Of a DNA stretch of 64,000 nt, positions 18,330-47,283 are shown piece after piece (within the stretch, counting starts at the first letter, position 1; the number at the start of each line of letters is the position of its first letter). Source of the DNA: Scylla paramamosain. Its lineage: Eukaryota; Arthropoda; Malacostraca; Decapoda; Portunidae. The position numbers were made by a program, and so were the translations under genes. The DNA lies in assembly GCF_035594125.1 (NCBI RefSeq), contig NW_026973706.1:688716-752715 (forward strand), in the 5' to 3' direction. Under the pieces are notes generated by a model. It searched no databases. It was not told where the DNA came from and saw only the letters and a list, made by a program, of their open reading frames with translations.

Positions 18330-19200
18330 TAGTAAATTGGTGTGGGTGTAGTGCTACATGCCTGCAGGCTGCTTGGGTAGTCACGGTGGTACTTGTCTAT
18401 TTGGTTTAGTTTGTCTTTAAGGGCTTGGTAGGTTGGTATTTCTAGTTCTTCTATTCTGTTCCATATTGTCTTGGCTCTGTAGTGTAGGCGTATGTTAAGA
18501 GGTGTTGTTCTAGTGTGTGTGTGTATTTGTTCTGTTGTCATAGTGTACGGGTGTTTCTGGTTGGTGGCAAATCTCAGTGCTTTGTTTTGTACTTTTTGTA
18601 GTTTGCTTATCTGGTGTTTACTCATAGTGTGCGTTGGGATTGGTGGATAGTTAGTATAGGTAGGATTAGTGCTTTAACTAAGTGAATTTTGATTTTTTCT
18701 GGCAATTTATACAGTTTATATAGTTTCTGTAGTGCAACATCTGCTATATTCTTTCGTTCCTGAATGTGTTTGTAATAACCAGTGGTGGTAATGGTTAGAC
18801 CTAGACATTTGCCATTATTTTTAAATTCTATTTCTTCGTCGTTGATGATTAAGGGAAAGGTTTTTTTGGCTCCGAGGTGGAGAGGCGTGAATTTATTCAT
18901 GTTTGTTTTAATTTTCCATTTTCTTTCATAGTTATTAATTACTCTGATTGTTCTTTCAATTTTTATGTTTAACATATTGTGGACTGAGGCTCGTATTATT
19001 TCTCTTATATAGTCACCTGTTGCTAAGGTTGCCACATCTCGCTTCATTCTCCACTCTGGGAAGAGTTTGCGAGTCACTCCCCTCTTGGAGGGTGTGCGAA
19101 TAGTATGGTAATTGAGGCGTTCACGCACCGGCAGGATGGTGATGAAAGGCCTCTCTTGCCCTGTGTCGAGCACCTGGTGGTGAGACGCATCACTCACCAC
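18330..19200 (-). pseudogene. Jockey-like LINE reverse-transcriptase fragment
   Basis: Minus-strand frames at 18622-19200 and 18329-18625 encode the thumb and C-terminal region of a non-LTR reverse transcriptase. Landmarks are INNYERKWKIKTNMNKF, LGLTITTTGYYKHI, LVKALILPIL, then KLQKVQNKALRFATNQ and AKTIWNRIEEL. The fingers and YADD box are missing or degenerate, and a frameshift lies near 18625. It is a 5'-truncated dead copy. The clade is inferred from the KWKIKTN...K(F/T) and VQNKALR patterns. Confidence 0.75.
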
Positions 19201-19935
19201 CCCCGACTAGCCACGTGAGAGGTTCCACTCTCTTGCACGGTCCACATGAACGTTTGTGAGTGAAAGATTTTGTTGGCTTAATTTGTTATCATAATAGAAT
19301 ATTGCCACAATCGTTGCCACATTACATTACATTAATATATACATTATGAATTGTGCCATCTATACAGTAGTTAAGAAATTAAGGGGCTGCAATTAAAGTG
19401 CAAATTTATAGAACACGACAAAAGATGTGCTGAATACAGGACCCTCAGGCTGACTACCTCACTGGAAGGAAGAGAAAGGTATACGCAAACACGAGGGATA
19501 GAGTGAATCTGTAATGATGGAGTGCACAGGGAGCCCTGCGTCCTGGCATAAGGGACGGGCACTATTAGAGATAGTAGGTGGATAAGCCAGCTGAAAGGTA
19601 AGTAGAGTCTACTTGTGGGAAGCCCTTACAACACTCAATTGAAAAATAATAGAAAATTAAATTACAAAAATAAACAAATATAACAGATGAAATGCTATAA
19701 GCGCAGTAGATGGTAGGAAAATGTGTGTGTGTGTGTGTGTATCATCATCATCAGGTCGTTGCCGATTCCTTAAGATTAAGAATACGGCCTTCAGTGTTAA
19801 TCTGGCGTCACCAAAGCAAGTAATAGCATCGGGTCATACGGCAAACACCTAACTTCTTGAATCATTTACCTGGCAGTGTCGCAGCTCCACGACCATTATT
19901 CTGAAAGACTTCTGTGCCGCACCTCCACTACATTC

Positions 19936-20172
19936 AAAGGACCTAGTTTAAGTTACATGGGTTAAGTTTTTTTTTTTTTTTTAACGGCTATAATGACAGA
20001 TTATCATGATTTCTATTTTCCAAAGGTCTAGTTGAAGCTACATTGTTTTTTAAGGGTCTTTTTACGGTTCTAGTGACAGATTAATAAGACTTCTACATTT
20101 AAAAGGCTCTAATTGAAGATAAGTGTTTTTTCTACGGTTCGAGTGACAGATTAATTCCACTTTCACACATTT
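19936..20172. repeat. Three-copy degenerate tandem repeat, about 80 bp
   Basis: Units start at 19936, 20022 and 20102. Each has AAAGG(N)CTAGTT-like text, a T-rich run, then ACGGYTCTAGTGACAGATTA and TTCTAC or similar. The first unit carries an expanded poly(T). Confidence 0.7.
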
Positions 20173-21115
20173 CGACTTTTTACTGTCCATGACCCGGCAC
20201 CGTGTATGCTACACACGTGTGCCAAGTCTAGAAAGCCTTGCTCACGCGGGGAAACCACCTTTCTCAGTGCACGTACCATAAGACACCAATTAAGACTTTA
20301 TACCTTCCTCGTGAGACGCAGAGCCTGAGTCCCGGGACTGATGGTACAGAGAAAGGCAAAGGGAAGGCATCAGTACATCCCACAGGATCAGTCAATCCCA
20401 CCGAGCCATCGCGCTCTCCCACCCGCCTAATAAGCCTTCCTAGCCTTCACCCTCTGTCTTGCCTGCTTCCATGGTCTGCCTCCTGATGCTTCTTGAAGTA
20501 CTTTTTTTTTCTTCTTCTTTCTCTCTTCCCTTAGTTATACTATGGCTACTTTTCGGAGAACATTTTCTTTCCCCTGCGAAAGTTTGCAGGGTTACGCTTC
20601 ATTAGGACCACCCGCAGCAGATTTATGAAAGGGTTGCCTCTCATTAGCATATTCACTGTAATCAGCATTCTTTAATTACATCACCTTGACAGTAAAGTAG
20701 TGAACATCACATTTACAACACTGACTGGAGGAAGATGGTGAGAGGAGCATGGCAACTTTCAAAAACGCACCTTTCACCTTGCCAGATCACGCTGGTGCAA
20801 GCGCGCACGCACACACACATACATTTAACACCGAGCACACAGCATCCTACATCTTGCTGCTGGATTAGAAGGTAAGTAACAGAACAAGTCACCTGTAAGT
20901 ACCATCAGTTTGTGGAGCCTACAAGGGTCAGTTGTGAGAGTAGACATGTATGTACACCAGACCACATGCAGGTGATGGGAGGTAGGACAGACAGGATGAA
21001 GGGGCAAAAGGTATGACAGTGGTAGTGATGGGCTGATAACCTTAAAGTCTTCCTGTCCAACCTGTATCATAGGCATTAGCTGTAGTTAAGAGGATGAATT
21101 TTATGGTTCAATAAT
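20173..21115. other. No recognisable gene; CSN4 3' flank
   Basis: Lies downstream of the CSN4 3' end. No ORF with a recognisable product. Confidence 0.5.
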
Positions 21116-21121
21116 TTTATT
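21116..21121 (-). terminator. CSN4 polyadenylation signal candidate
   Basis: Plus TTTATT reads AATAAA on the minus strand, about 170 nt after the CSN4 stop codon, a normal 3' UTR length. No cleavage data are available. Confidence 0.5.
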
Positions 21122-21289
21122 GAGCTTCTTTATCTTGCACTTCAAATATTCTGTAATTTTCTTACATCTATCTTTAGTGTAATACTCAAAAATGTAAACC
21201 AGAACACATGTTGCAAATTCACATGCCATAACTCTTGATCCTGCATACTTACTGGAACAAATTATAACACTAGTCTGGAATTTGTTCAA

Positions 21290-29653
<8,364 letters not shown>

Positions 29654-29748
29654 TGCCGTTTTTCACTGAAAACAGAAATGCGACACACACCAACAGCGAC
29701 GGACAAGACTGAGACGAGGCAGCGAGGCGCGAGCGTCAGCTGGACCTG

Positions 29749-29756
29749 TGACGTCA
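29749..29756. promoter_or_regulatory. Palindromic CRE (TGACGTCA) upstream of CSN4
   Basis: A perfect CREB/ATF consensus about 96 bp before the CSN4 ATG, in a locally GC-rich stretch that fits a promoter or 5' UTR. Binding is not shown by sequence alone. Confidence 0.5.
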
Positions 29757-29838
29757 CAACAAAACAACACTACCATCATCACTATCATCATCAGCAGCAG
29801 CAACAGCAACCATTCATATCTCTGCCTACTACCCTTAA

Positions 29839-30090
29839 GGGGCCCATACACATTCAAAAAAAGCGTCAAAATTTTGCATCAAAATTTTGATGCAAAATTT
29901 GAGTGTGTGTAGGACGTTTTGATGTCAAAAAAAGATTTGAAGCAAAATTTTGATTGATCAAATCCGTTTGATATTTTTTGACGAGTCGTCAAATTTTTGA
30001 TGCGTGTGGGGACTCCTGTCAAAATTTTGATCAAACTGTTTAGTTCGCAGGTGACTGACGAGGAGACAGAATCGTCATGTCTGCGAAGGA
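29839..30090. mobile_element. DNA-transposon end with AAAATTTTGAT subterminal repeats
   Basis: Starts at GGGGCCCATACACATTC, a form like the ends of PIF/Harbinger-type elements. It then holds about eight copies of (TC)AAAATTTTG(AT) in both orientations. Text at 30077 reads MSAKEEAEKKFLISF before a (TA)n tract, as if a gene start was cut off. The matching right end was not found, so the class is tentative. Confidence 0.45.
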
Positions 30091-30150
30091 GGAGGCCGAA
30101 AAGAAATTTTTGATTTCTTTTCGATTTGATATATATATTCTTCTTTGATT

Positions 30151-30151
<1 letters not shown>

Positions 30152-30206
<55 letters not shown>
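30152..30206. repeat. (TA)n microsatellite
   Basis: About 55 bp of TA followed by a T run, at the end of the transposon-like segment. Confidence 0.95.
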
Positions 30207-30216
<10 letters not shown>

Positions 30217-30239
30217 TTCCACTATATTAAATAACACCC

Positions 30240-39796
<9,557 letters not shown>

Positions 39797-40200
39797 CTTT
39801 GTCTGTGGATGAGCAGGATCATAATCTTTGGCGATGTCGCACACAAACACACCAACTACCAAACAAAGGGATAAATTGGATAAATATAGATACAAATGTA
39901 GCTCAGGCTCTGTACAGATAGGTACTAACACTTGTTCACCTTCCCAACTCATCATGTGACTAACACCTCTAAACTCCAATCAAGTCAAAGGGTGCATTAT
40001 TGCCAATATGGCTGAATAAATTACAAGATCTCATACATCTTTAAGATGCATGTTATTGTTCGGGAGGTGCTGTGGTGAATAGGACAGACAGTGAGAGCAA
40101 TGAAAGTGCACTTGGAATGTGTGGCATGTCAGTAAAATGTGACAAAAATGCCAACAAAATTAGAAGAAAAAGGCCCACTGAGGTGCCAGTCCCTAAACAG

Positions 40201-40790
40201 TCAGAAATGATCATGAAAACTGGAGGATAAGTGTCTCAAAACCTCCCTCAAGTCATAAGGAGGAAAGACAGAAGTAGAAAGGGAGTTCCAGAATTTACCA
40301 GAAAAGGAAATGAATGATTGAGAATACTGGTTAACACTTGCAATTGAGAGGTGGATAGAATAGGGATGAGAGAAAGTAGAAAGTTTTATGAAGTGAGGCT
40401 GCAGGAGGAGGGGAGGCATGCAGTTAGCAAGATCAGAAGAGCAGTTAGCATGAAAATAGTGGTACAAGACAGCAAGAGACACAATATTGTGGCAAAAAGA
40501 GAGAGAGATTGCAAAGTCTGTTACAGTGTTATGAGTGGAACTCCCCATACATGTAAGGCATACTCCTTACATGGATGGATAAGGTCCCTGTACAGAATCA
40601 GCAATTGGAGGAGATAAGAAAAAAAACTGGCTTAACTTTATAGAAGCTGTTTTAGCTAGAAATAAGACAAAGTTTCCAGTTTATATTATAAGTAAAGGAT
40701 AGACTGAAGATGTTCAGTGTAGAAGAAGGGGACAGTTGAGAGTCAATGAAGAAGAGAAGATAGCTATCTAGAAGGTAGCATCATGTCGAT
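40201..40790 (-). pseudogene. Decayed LINE 3' fragment
   Basis: Minus-strand frame at 40201-40548 ends in FWNSLSTSVFPPYDLREVLR and RHLSSSF. It resembles the C-terminal FWNSLPxxVFPxxYDLxxFKxxVNxHL pattern of non-LTR reverse transcriptases. Upstream, TGGGGAGTTCCACTC and similar text looks like more of the ORF with stops. It lies between LIN54 exon 1 and the large DNA transposon. Confidence 0.6.
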
Positions 40791-40793
40791 GTT

Positions 40794-40923
40794 GAGGAGG
40801 AGGAGGAGGAGGAGGAGGAGGAGGAGGAGGAGGAGGAGGAGGAGGACGACAAAGATGAGGAAGAGGAAGAGGAAGAGGAAGAGGAAGAGGAAGAGGAGGA
40901 GGAGGAGGAGGAGGAGGAGGAGG
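40794..40923. repeat. (GAG)n microsatellite
   Basis: Trinucleotide GAG/GAA tract ending about 11 bp before the left end of the large transposon. Confidence 0.95.
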
Positions 40924-40931
40924 ATGAAAAG

Positions 40932-41140
40932 CATCCCAATGGGCACGGCACATGAATTCGATGTGGATTATTCATGGATTTCTGGTGAAATCTTGAGTAC
41001 GCAAGTATTCACTAAATTTCCACGTCTTTTCCACATGGATAACTGGTTACCAGATTCACGTGAATAACTGGAAAAAGAAATCACGTGATTTCTTTAGTAA
41101 TTTTATACACGCATAAATCTGGTACTTGAATTCACGTGAT
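40932..41140. repeat. Left inverted end of the large transposon
   Basis: Terminal CATCCCAATGGGCA, then ATGGAT motifs (40973, 41034) and three CACGTG palindromes (41057, 41082, 41133). Partner of 50270-50441. Confidence 0.75.
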
Positions 41141-41430
41141 AATACATTACTAAAAATGGCATTCTGGGCGTTAATTATATGCTTTTGTTAACATTAAATT
41201 TAAAATAAAATAGTAAAAATAAGGTCAGTCCAGAACATTATACATCCACCTTGATTAATTTTAGTTGTTATATTTCATCTGTAGCCTACTAATGATAATC
41301 CATATATTCGCAACCTTCATACATATATATAGGCTACAAAATTTTGAGCTGCCCGCTAAATCAAATAGTCTACCCGGCCGCCAGGCAATGCACCATGCAG
41401 TCACTGAAACACGGAGATTAAATTGAGTAT

Positions 41431-41469
<39 letters not shown>

Positions 41470-41639
41470 GTATTTATTTTCTTTACATCAATAAATTATT
41501 TTAATTTGAATTTGAATTTTTCTCTATTGTTGTCCGTAAATGCTGGCAAACCACAAAGTAATCATATTATGTATTATGAAATAGATTTCAGGGTAGCATT
41601 GTTGGAATATATTAAGGAACTATCACCATAGTAAGCTAA

Positions 41640-41806
41640 AATAATAGGGCGAGGGAGTTTGCGCAACGCGCTGCTCGGATGGTCTGCCTTGTACGTGCCA
41701 GGCTGCCAGCCTCGGCCGTTGGCGCGAAAACTGTGGGAAAGACAGGGACAGTTCAGGAAGTCTCAGGCTGTTTTGGAGCCTTTCGTGGCTGTGCTAGCAA
41801 ATAGCA
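41640..41806 (+). promoter_or_regulatory. Putative transposon promoter and untranslated first exon
   Basis: A GC-rich island in AT-rich surroundings. It contains TTGGCGCGAAAA (41719-41730), a good E2F-type site, and ends at AGCAG/GTATGT, a good plus-strand donor. The nearest good acceptor before the transposase ATG is ATCTTTCAG at about 44036. It could alternatively serve LIN54, which is transcribed the other way. Confidence 0.35.
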
Positions 41807-44036
41807 GGTATGTAGTGATGTATTCAAGTGTGAGGATTACCTGTGGGCAAAGTGTAGGATGTCAGTGGAGTGTACAAGGAAAGGGAGAGCGTGATTGGAG
41901 AGAGTGTTGGACAAGAATTTTTAGGCGGCAGTGAATCTAGTCCTAGAGTGTTTCTTCATCTGCTCTAGGGGCTATGTGAGTTGCAGCGGCTGTGCGAGAA
42001 GACGCCTGTCTGCCCTACGTTAGTGATAGGTGTGCTCGTCACCTCTTATCCAGAGATGACCCTACCGGGGTGGAGTGGAGTGGGGTGGGGCCTGAGTGGA
42101 GTGGTTCTTACCTGGTTGGGCTCCCGAGGGAACCCCACAATGGCTAGCACGCCAGCCCGGAAATTTTTTAAAAGAACAGAGGACTATAAACTGAAGAAAT
42201 GGCTGGAAAGTGTGCTATACACCCAAAGTATTTACAAACATCAAGGGATAGTCGGGTGCACATAACCTAACGCCACATATCACTCGCCTACCTGGCCGTC
42301 TTGCCACGGTTTTGGGGTAATGAACAACGCTTATTTATATTTGAATACATGGCCGAAGATCTTTTGTCATTAAGACACCCATTTATTAAACAGGTCTAAC
42401 ACCTCTACACTCGAGAACCCCGTAAAGTAAGATAAATATTAATTCAATTAATGCAATATCTTACCTTGTAATGGGGATAGAGACCCGGCGGGGACACTTA
42501 TAGAAACCTTAACCATAATGTAAGACTCCAGTAAGGCAAACAAGGCCGTAGGTAAGGTAATCTTTTGGTGTAGCTAAAGTAAAATATTACCACTAAAACT
42601 AATGAATCCTAATCTAAAACAATCTAAAATAACCAATTTTTTTTTCATTTCCCCACCTAACCTAACCTAAAATAACCTAACCAAACCAAACCAAACCTAA
42701 CCCACTAACCTAACCTGATTCGAAGTATTGGGGTGGTGGTGAGGGGCAAGTATTTTTTTTACGAACCAAAAAATTGCCAATTTATAAATAGCACATCGAA
42801 ATCTATAAAAAGAAAGTAGTTTCAACCCGAAAATCCTAATCTGACCTCTGCTATAATAATTCTGCAAAATATTTTAGGCCAAGTATATACAAAGTTTAGA
42901 TGATTGCCTTAATTATTGTTCACTAACCAAACCCAAGATTTCCTAAGCTAACCTAACCTAACCTTTCCAGAAATTACCTGCCAAAATGGAAGGAAGGGTT
43001 TGCCACCCCCTTCCTTGTTCAAGTAGTCATTATGGGTAAAAGTGTAGAGTCCTTTCTCGGCGTTATTACTGGTTTGTTTTTTTCCTCGTTTTCCCAGCAC
43101 CAACAAACTTTAAGACGTGGCGGGAAGGCGGAGTTTTAGGGTGGAGGAAGCCACATAGGGCAAATTTGGCAAGACCCACAATTACCATGAGGGTTTTGAT
43201 CCCTTCACTTCTCACTTGTGTGGTTATTAGTGATTTATGATGCGTTATTAATAATAAAATACAGAAATACACCTTATAGTACTACTAACATGATATACTG
43301 TTATGAATTTAGTGACAGCGAAAATGTATATAGCTATGTATTTTTCTTTAACTGGGATGCATTATGCTAAAAATGCAGTGTTTGCAATTTCTTTATGGCA
43401 TTTCTGCCAGAAACATCACTGGTATTATTTCTACTTCCCCATATGCATACTAAGCCTGTTAATATAGCTGCAGTAGTTTTCATGTGTGTAGTGGTAAAAC
43501 CACTTTTGTCTGTAAATTATCAGTTACTGAATAGTAACTAGTTTTGAAGAGGTCAGATAGAATGTTTTCAAACTTAGGAAATTAATTTTACTAGGATGTG
43601 ATGTGAAATTTGCACAGACAGACCATTAGTAACAATTAATTTCAGGAAGAGCGTATCCTGCTACTGTATGGGCTGGATCAACCTCAACTTGTAACTGGTG
43701 GTAGCTACTCCATCCATTAATTCTTTCCCTCTGTTGAGACAACTTAAAGTGAGTATGTATATATAATGTCTTATTGAATGTTCTATCTATGCATGATGTA
43801 CTGCTTCAAATTTACTTTACGGACCTTTAAAGTCTGACTGATCACCTATATCACTGTCATACTGAAACTCTCTTCAGAAGGCAAATTTTTGCTACTTTGT
43901 GTTGTGTGTAATCATTGAGCTCGTTTGTGTTGTAGTATGTAATCTTTAAGCTACTCTGTGTTTTGTGTAAACTGCAGAACTACTTTAATTTGTTTTTGTG
44001 TACTCTAAACTAATATATTTCATTTGTTATCTTTCA
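41807..44036. other. Transposon leader region or intron
   Basis: No supported gene. A short frame at 42142-42265 starts MASTPARKFFKRTEDYKLKK but has no recognised domain. Clusters of CCTAA units lie at about 42655-42720 and 42945-42965. They look like degenerate arthropod telomere repeat (TTAGG)n, but are too short and impure to be telomeric. Confidence 0.5.
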
Positions 44037-44107
44037 GAGTACTAAACCACTACTCTAACTCTCCTATTTTTCCCTGACTTTTGATCACAGTCTCTTCTCA
44101 ATTAATT

Positions 44108-46016
44108 ATGTCTTACCATAAAAGATACAGGCAGATACAACGTGAGCTCAAGGAACTGTTGGTTAGTAGTAGTGAAGAGGAAGCTGACTGGGTTCATCAA
44201 AACACCAAAATTCCCAAACTTTACCATAATAACTCTGACCCATCTTTAAGCTTTTCTGACCAGGACAGTTGTGAAAGTACATCCTTATCCCCCTTGATAG
44301 TAACTGCACCAGAAGAATTAAGCACAGATGATGAGAGTCACCACCATATATCTGATTTGGCACTTGAAGAAGGATTAGCTTTATGGGCATCAAAAAATAA
44401 CATTACACGCCAGGCAGCAAATGAATTATTGGAGCTGTTGAGGAATAATGGGCATAATCTACCTAAAGATTCACGCACTTTGATGGAAACTCCAAGGTAT
44501 GTAGAGGTATTAGAAAAATGTGGAGGACACTATTATTATTTTGGGATTGGTTCATGTTTGCAAAATATATTGAAGACTCATCCAGCATTTGTAAAAGAAA
44601 ATTATTCCGTTAAACTCAGTGTAAACATAGATGGTATTCCTTTACATAAATCAAGCAATGAACAGTTCTGGCCTATACTGATAAAGTTCAGCTGCTTTAA
44701 GCCAGCATTAGTTGCTCTGTATTGTGGAAAGACTAAACCAGATTCTATTGACAGTTTTTTGGAAGATTTTCTTCAAGAATATAAGCAACTTTCTGAAAAT
44801 GGTTTAGTTTTTGAAGGGAAAAGACTGGCAGTAAGAATAGTTGCATTTATTTGTGATGCACCTGCATGCTCATTTATCAAATGCATAAAAGGGCACAATG
44901 GGTATTACTCATGTGAGAGATGTGAAATTAAAGGAACCTGGCAATCACATGTTCTTGTATTAGACTCTGCACAACCCTGTAATGAAAGATCTGATGAGAA
45001 ATTCAATCAGGAACAGTACAGGGATTCTCATCAGTTAGGAAAAAGTCCTTTGATTCAGTATGGAATATCTTGCGTGAAAGGGTTTCCACTGGATTACATG
45101 CATATGATTTGCCTTGGTGTTACCAGAAGAATGCTACTTTTCCTCATAAGAGGTTCTAAGAAATGCAAACTCTCTCAGCTTCAAATAAGTTTAATTTCTT
45201 CTTCTTTAGAGAGTCTTTCCAACAAACTACCAAGTGAATTTGCTAGACAGCCACGATCACTAGCTGTAATTGATTGCTGGAAGGCCACCGAATTTAGACA
45301 GTATATATTATACACAAGTATTGTTGTCCTGAAAGATGTTGTTCCTATTATATACAAAAACAGTCTTTTGCTTACTGTGTCCTTATCAGTTTTATTGAAT
45401 TCCAATGATGAAATACGAAATTCTTACTTACCATATGCAAGAGAATTACTTAAGTGTTTTGTACAACAGTGTCGAGATATATATATGGTCAAAGTTTTAT
45501 TGTATATAATGTTCATAATCTTCTTCATTTGGTAGATGATGTAGAGAATTACCAGTGTTCCCTTAATGACATTTGTGCTTTCCCATACGAGAATGAACTT
45601 CACAAAATAAAGCAGTTAGTGAGGTCATCAAACAATCCAGTTTCTCAAGTTTTCAAAAGACTTGCAGAAAAGAAAATGTTTAATGAATCAAAAGTGACAG
45701 AAGCTAATCACAGAATATATATATATCTACAAAATACAAAAATAATTGTTTCATGTTAAAAAATGAAGATTTTGTGTTCCTTAGGAAACTAAAAAATGAT
45801 GTCTACTATGAATGTGATGTTCTTCGTCAAAGCCAAACTGAAAATTTTTTTACTGAACCATGCAATTCTAAACTCATTAACATTGTGTTTATGAAAAATA
45901 AGAGTAATTTAAAAAAGAAAGTAATTCACTTAGAGCAGCTGCATAGAAAGGTGATAAAATTGCCATACAAAGATGGTGTTGTTTTAGTACCAGTTGAACA
46001 TGACATTTCCAGTTAG
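44108..46016 (+). pseudogene. tnp2/EnSpm-like transposase with two frameshifts
   Basis: The ORF begins MSYHKRYRQIQREL (an in-frame upstream extension lacks an ATG). Domain landmarks are LPKDSRTLMETPR, GGHYYYFGIG, NIDGIPLHKSSNEQFWPIL, FICDAPACSFIKCIKGHNGY with a CERC knuckle, and FPLDYMHMICLGVTRRML. These are the signature blocks of animal tnp2-like transposases, with Asp residues in NIDG, ICDAPA and LDYMH as candidate catalytic positions. After about residue 455 the frame shifts at an (AT)n run (45476-45488); VYNVHNLLHLVDDV and NELHKIKQLVRSSNNP continue in the second frame. It shifts again at a second (AT)n run (45713-45727) into FMLKNEDFVFLRKL, ending at 46016. Two slippages make it inactive as read; assembly error is possible. 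Confidence 0.82.
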
Positions 46017-46489
46017 GTGGGCAGTTGTACATGGTGTATTCTCATGACTGATATGTGTTTACTAAAGAGAAGTTAAGCAAAACGTTTCAGATCTGCAGGA
46101 TTTTAGTCTTCATACACAAGTTGTATTTGTTATGTATCTCTCTTATGGCCATTGTTCTTTATCTCAAAACTGTTCATCTGCATCTTCACTCTCCTCTTCA
46201 TCTCCCTTGTGCCTTGTGTGCCAGTACAGCCCGGAGTGCTGCTCTTCGGCTTATGAAGAGGATTTTGTCAGGTTGAGACATGGGTAATTGTTTCTATACT
46301 ACATTTAAAATATAGAAATTAGGTTTTTATTCTTGTCATATACCTATCTGAAGAGGTAAAACTGCCAACATGCCTAGCTTTTAAATATTGTATTATTCGT
46401 ACTTGAATATCTTACTGCTGATGTTATTAATGAAACAAAATATGCAAAGCATGAACATAGCCCATTGATTAATTATATTTTATATTTAG

Positions 46490-46863
46490 AATGTGGAAAC
46501 GAGCAGTTTGGTTGGAGGGTAAGAAAGAAGAAGAGGGTGTGGTGCCATCCAGCTGGGTATTAGAAGAGAACCAAACCTTGTTTTGGCCACAAGGAGTTAA
46601 TGCTGAGAATGCCCTTCATAATCAGCAAGAACCAGACCCTGCATCATGGAGAAAGTTTATGTTGAAAAAAGTGAAGATCACTTCTGGTTGGTGTTTTACT
46701 ATTATCTTGCTGTTATTGGATGACGTTCACTTTCATGTTTATTCACCTCAGAAATGCTCATTTTTGTTGCCTTTTAGCTGTACCTGATTGAGATAAATGT
46801 CACAAAAATTTAGGGCTGGTAATGAAATGTTTGGCGCCTGAGATGGGCAGTGGTCGAGGTATG

Positions 46864-46925
<62 letters not shown>

Positions 46926-47203
46926 GTTATGAACAAGATGTACTCAGTACCGTAACTTTATTTTGCGCTACGTTACGCCACTCAGACTTGATGGCATCTT
47001 CAGGCTAATATAAGAGGTATTGGTGTGGAATCTTATATTATAATATTTTAAGTATTTTGGTGTAATTGTAAATTTAATATGTATTTTATTCTATTAGACT
47101 GAAGATGCCAGCAGTCTGAGTGGCGAAACTTAGTGCAAAATAAAGTTATGGTACTGAGTACGTCTTGTTCATAACCCAAGTATTTCAAGAAACTTCATCA
47201 ACG

Positions 47204-47283
<80 letters not shown>

